From positions 1-14,942 of the forward strand of contig JALTPW010000030.1 in assembly GCA_026999335.1 (NCBI GenBank): a stretch of 14,942 nt of DNA, given 5' to 3'. A program made the position numbers and the translations under genes. Below, piece by piece: positions 14,829 through 14,942 of this stretch (positions are counted from its first letter, which is position 1; each line of letters begins with the position of its first letter). The stretch is from Chromatiales bacterium. GTDB taxonomy: Bacteria > Pseudomonadota > Gammaproteobacteria > SZUA-152. The notes under the pieces are model-generated. The model had not been told where the DNA came from. It did no database searches and saw nothing but the letters and a program-made list of their open reading frames with translations.

Positions 14829-14942
14829 AATGGTGGCGGGCGGCTTGCTGGAAATATCGTAAGTGACACGAGAGATACCCGGCACTTCGTTGATAATACG
14901 GCGGGAAACGGTTTCCAGCAGCTCATAGGGCAGGTGCGCCCA
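14817..14942 (-). CDS. guaA: GMP synthase (glutamine-hydrolysing), C-terminal 41 residues
   Basis: The minus-strand frame entering from the right edge encodes WAHLPYELLETVSRRIINEV, then PGISRVTYDISSKPPATIEWE and a TGA stop. This is the highly conserved dimerisation tail of GuaA, which converts XMP to GMP with glutamine in purine synthesis. The 5' remainder lies outside the window. The last codons GAGTGGGAG plus the stop form the integration core that recurs three times to the left. The reading frame and ending are normal, so integration did not damage the gene. The close match to proteobacterial GuaA supports the taxonomic guess. Confidence 0.97.
   Translation of the reverse strand, partial: WAHLPYELLETVSRRIINEVPGISRVTYDISSKPPATIEWE

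Overview
The window comes from a Pseudomonadota chromosome, probably gamma- or betaproteobacterial. The clearest anchor is the right edge (14817-14942, minus strand). It encodes the last 41 residues of GMP synthase GuaA, ending in the conserved PPATIEWE followed by a stop. The 3' end of guaA is a well-known integration site for genomic islands, and everything to its left looks like island cargo. All of it is defence or toxin-antitoxin content. No integrase, tRNA, rRNA, CRISPR array or complete insertion sequence is visible in the window.

Left two thirds (1-9372, minus strand): five genes in a very tight operon with gaps of 2-3 nt. In transcription order they are a DrmA-like SF2 helicase (1057 aa), a DrmB-like DUF1998 zinc protein (607 aa), a compact UvrD-like SF1 ATPase (395 aa), an unrecognised 538-aa protein, and a NERD nuclease-domain/SF1 helicase fusion that runs off the left edge. 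DrmA plus DrmB is the core of the DISARM anti-phage system. The canonical partners (DrmC phospholipase-D protein, DNA methyltransferases, DrmD or DrmE) are absent here and two SF1 ATPases take their place. I read this as a DISARM-related, possibly methylase-free defence operon. Just upstream of it is a 58-codon remnant of an AlbA_2/RecG-like ATP-binding protein (9382-9558).

Right third (9643-14828): three defence cassettes laid end to end. Each starts at a copy of an 11-bp core, CACTCCCACTC, identical to the end of guaA read on the plus strand. In the three internal copies the core is followed by about 95 bp of conserved AT-rich sequence that ends in two ATACCATG motifs spaced 12 bp apart. 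Cassette 1 carries a DUF1778/GNAT toxin-antitoxin pair plus an unknown 343-aa gene. Cassette 2 carries VapBC. Cassette 3 carries an AbiE-type pair on the opposite strand and ends at the guaA core, with ATACCATG motifs facing it from the left. The simplest reading is serial site-specific integration of small integrase-less elements at the guaA attachment site.

Each cassette has its own regulation: a 44-bp near-perfect palindrome before the GNAT pair, a promoter with an operator over its -10 box before vapBC, and an inverted repeat before abiEi. The strongest candidates for something undescribed are the composition of the DrmAB operon with its 538-aa protein, and the guaA attachment-site cassette array with its 343-aa cargo gene.
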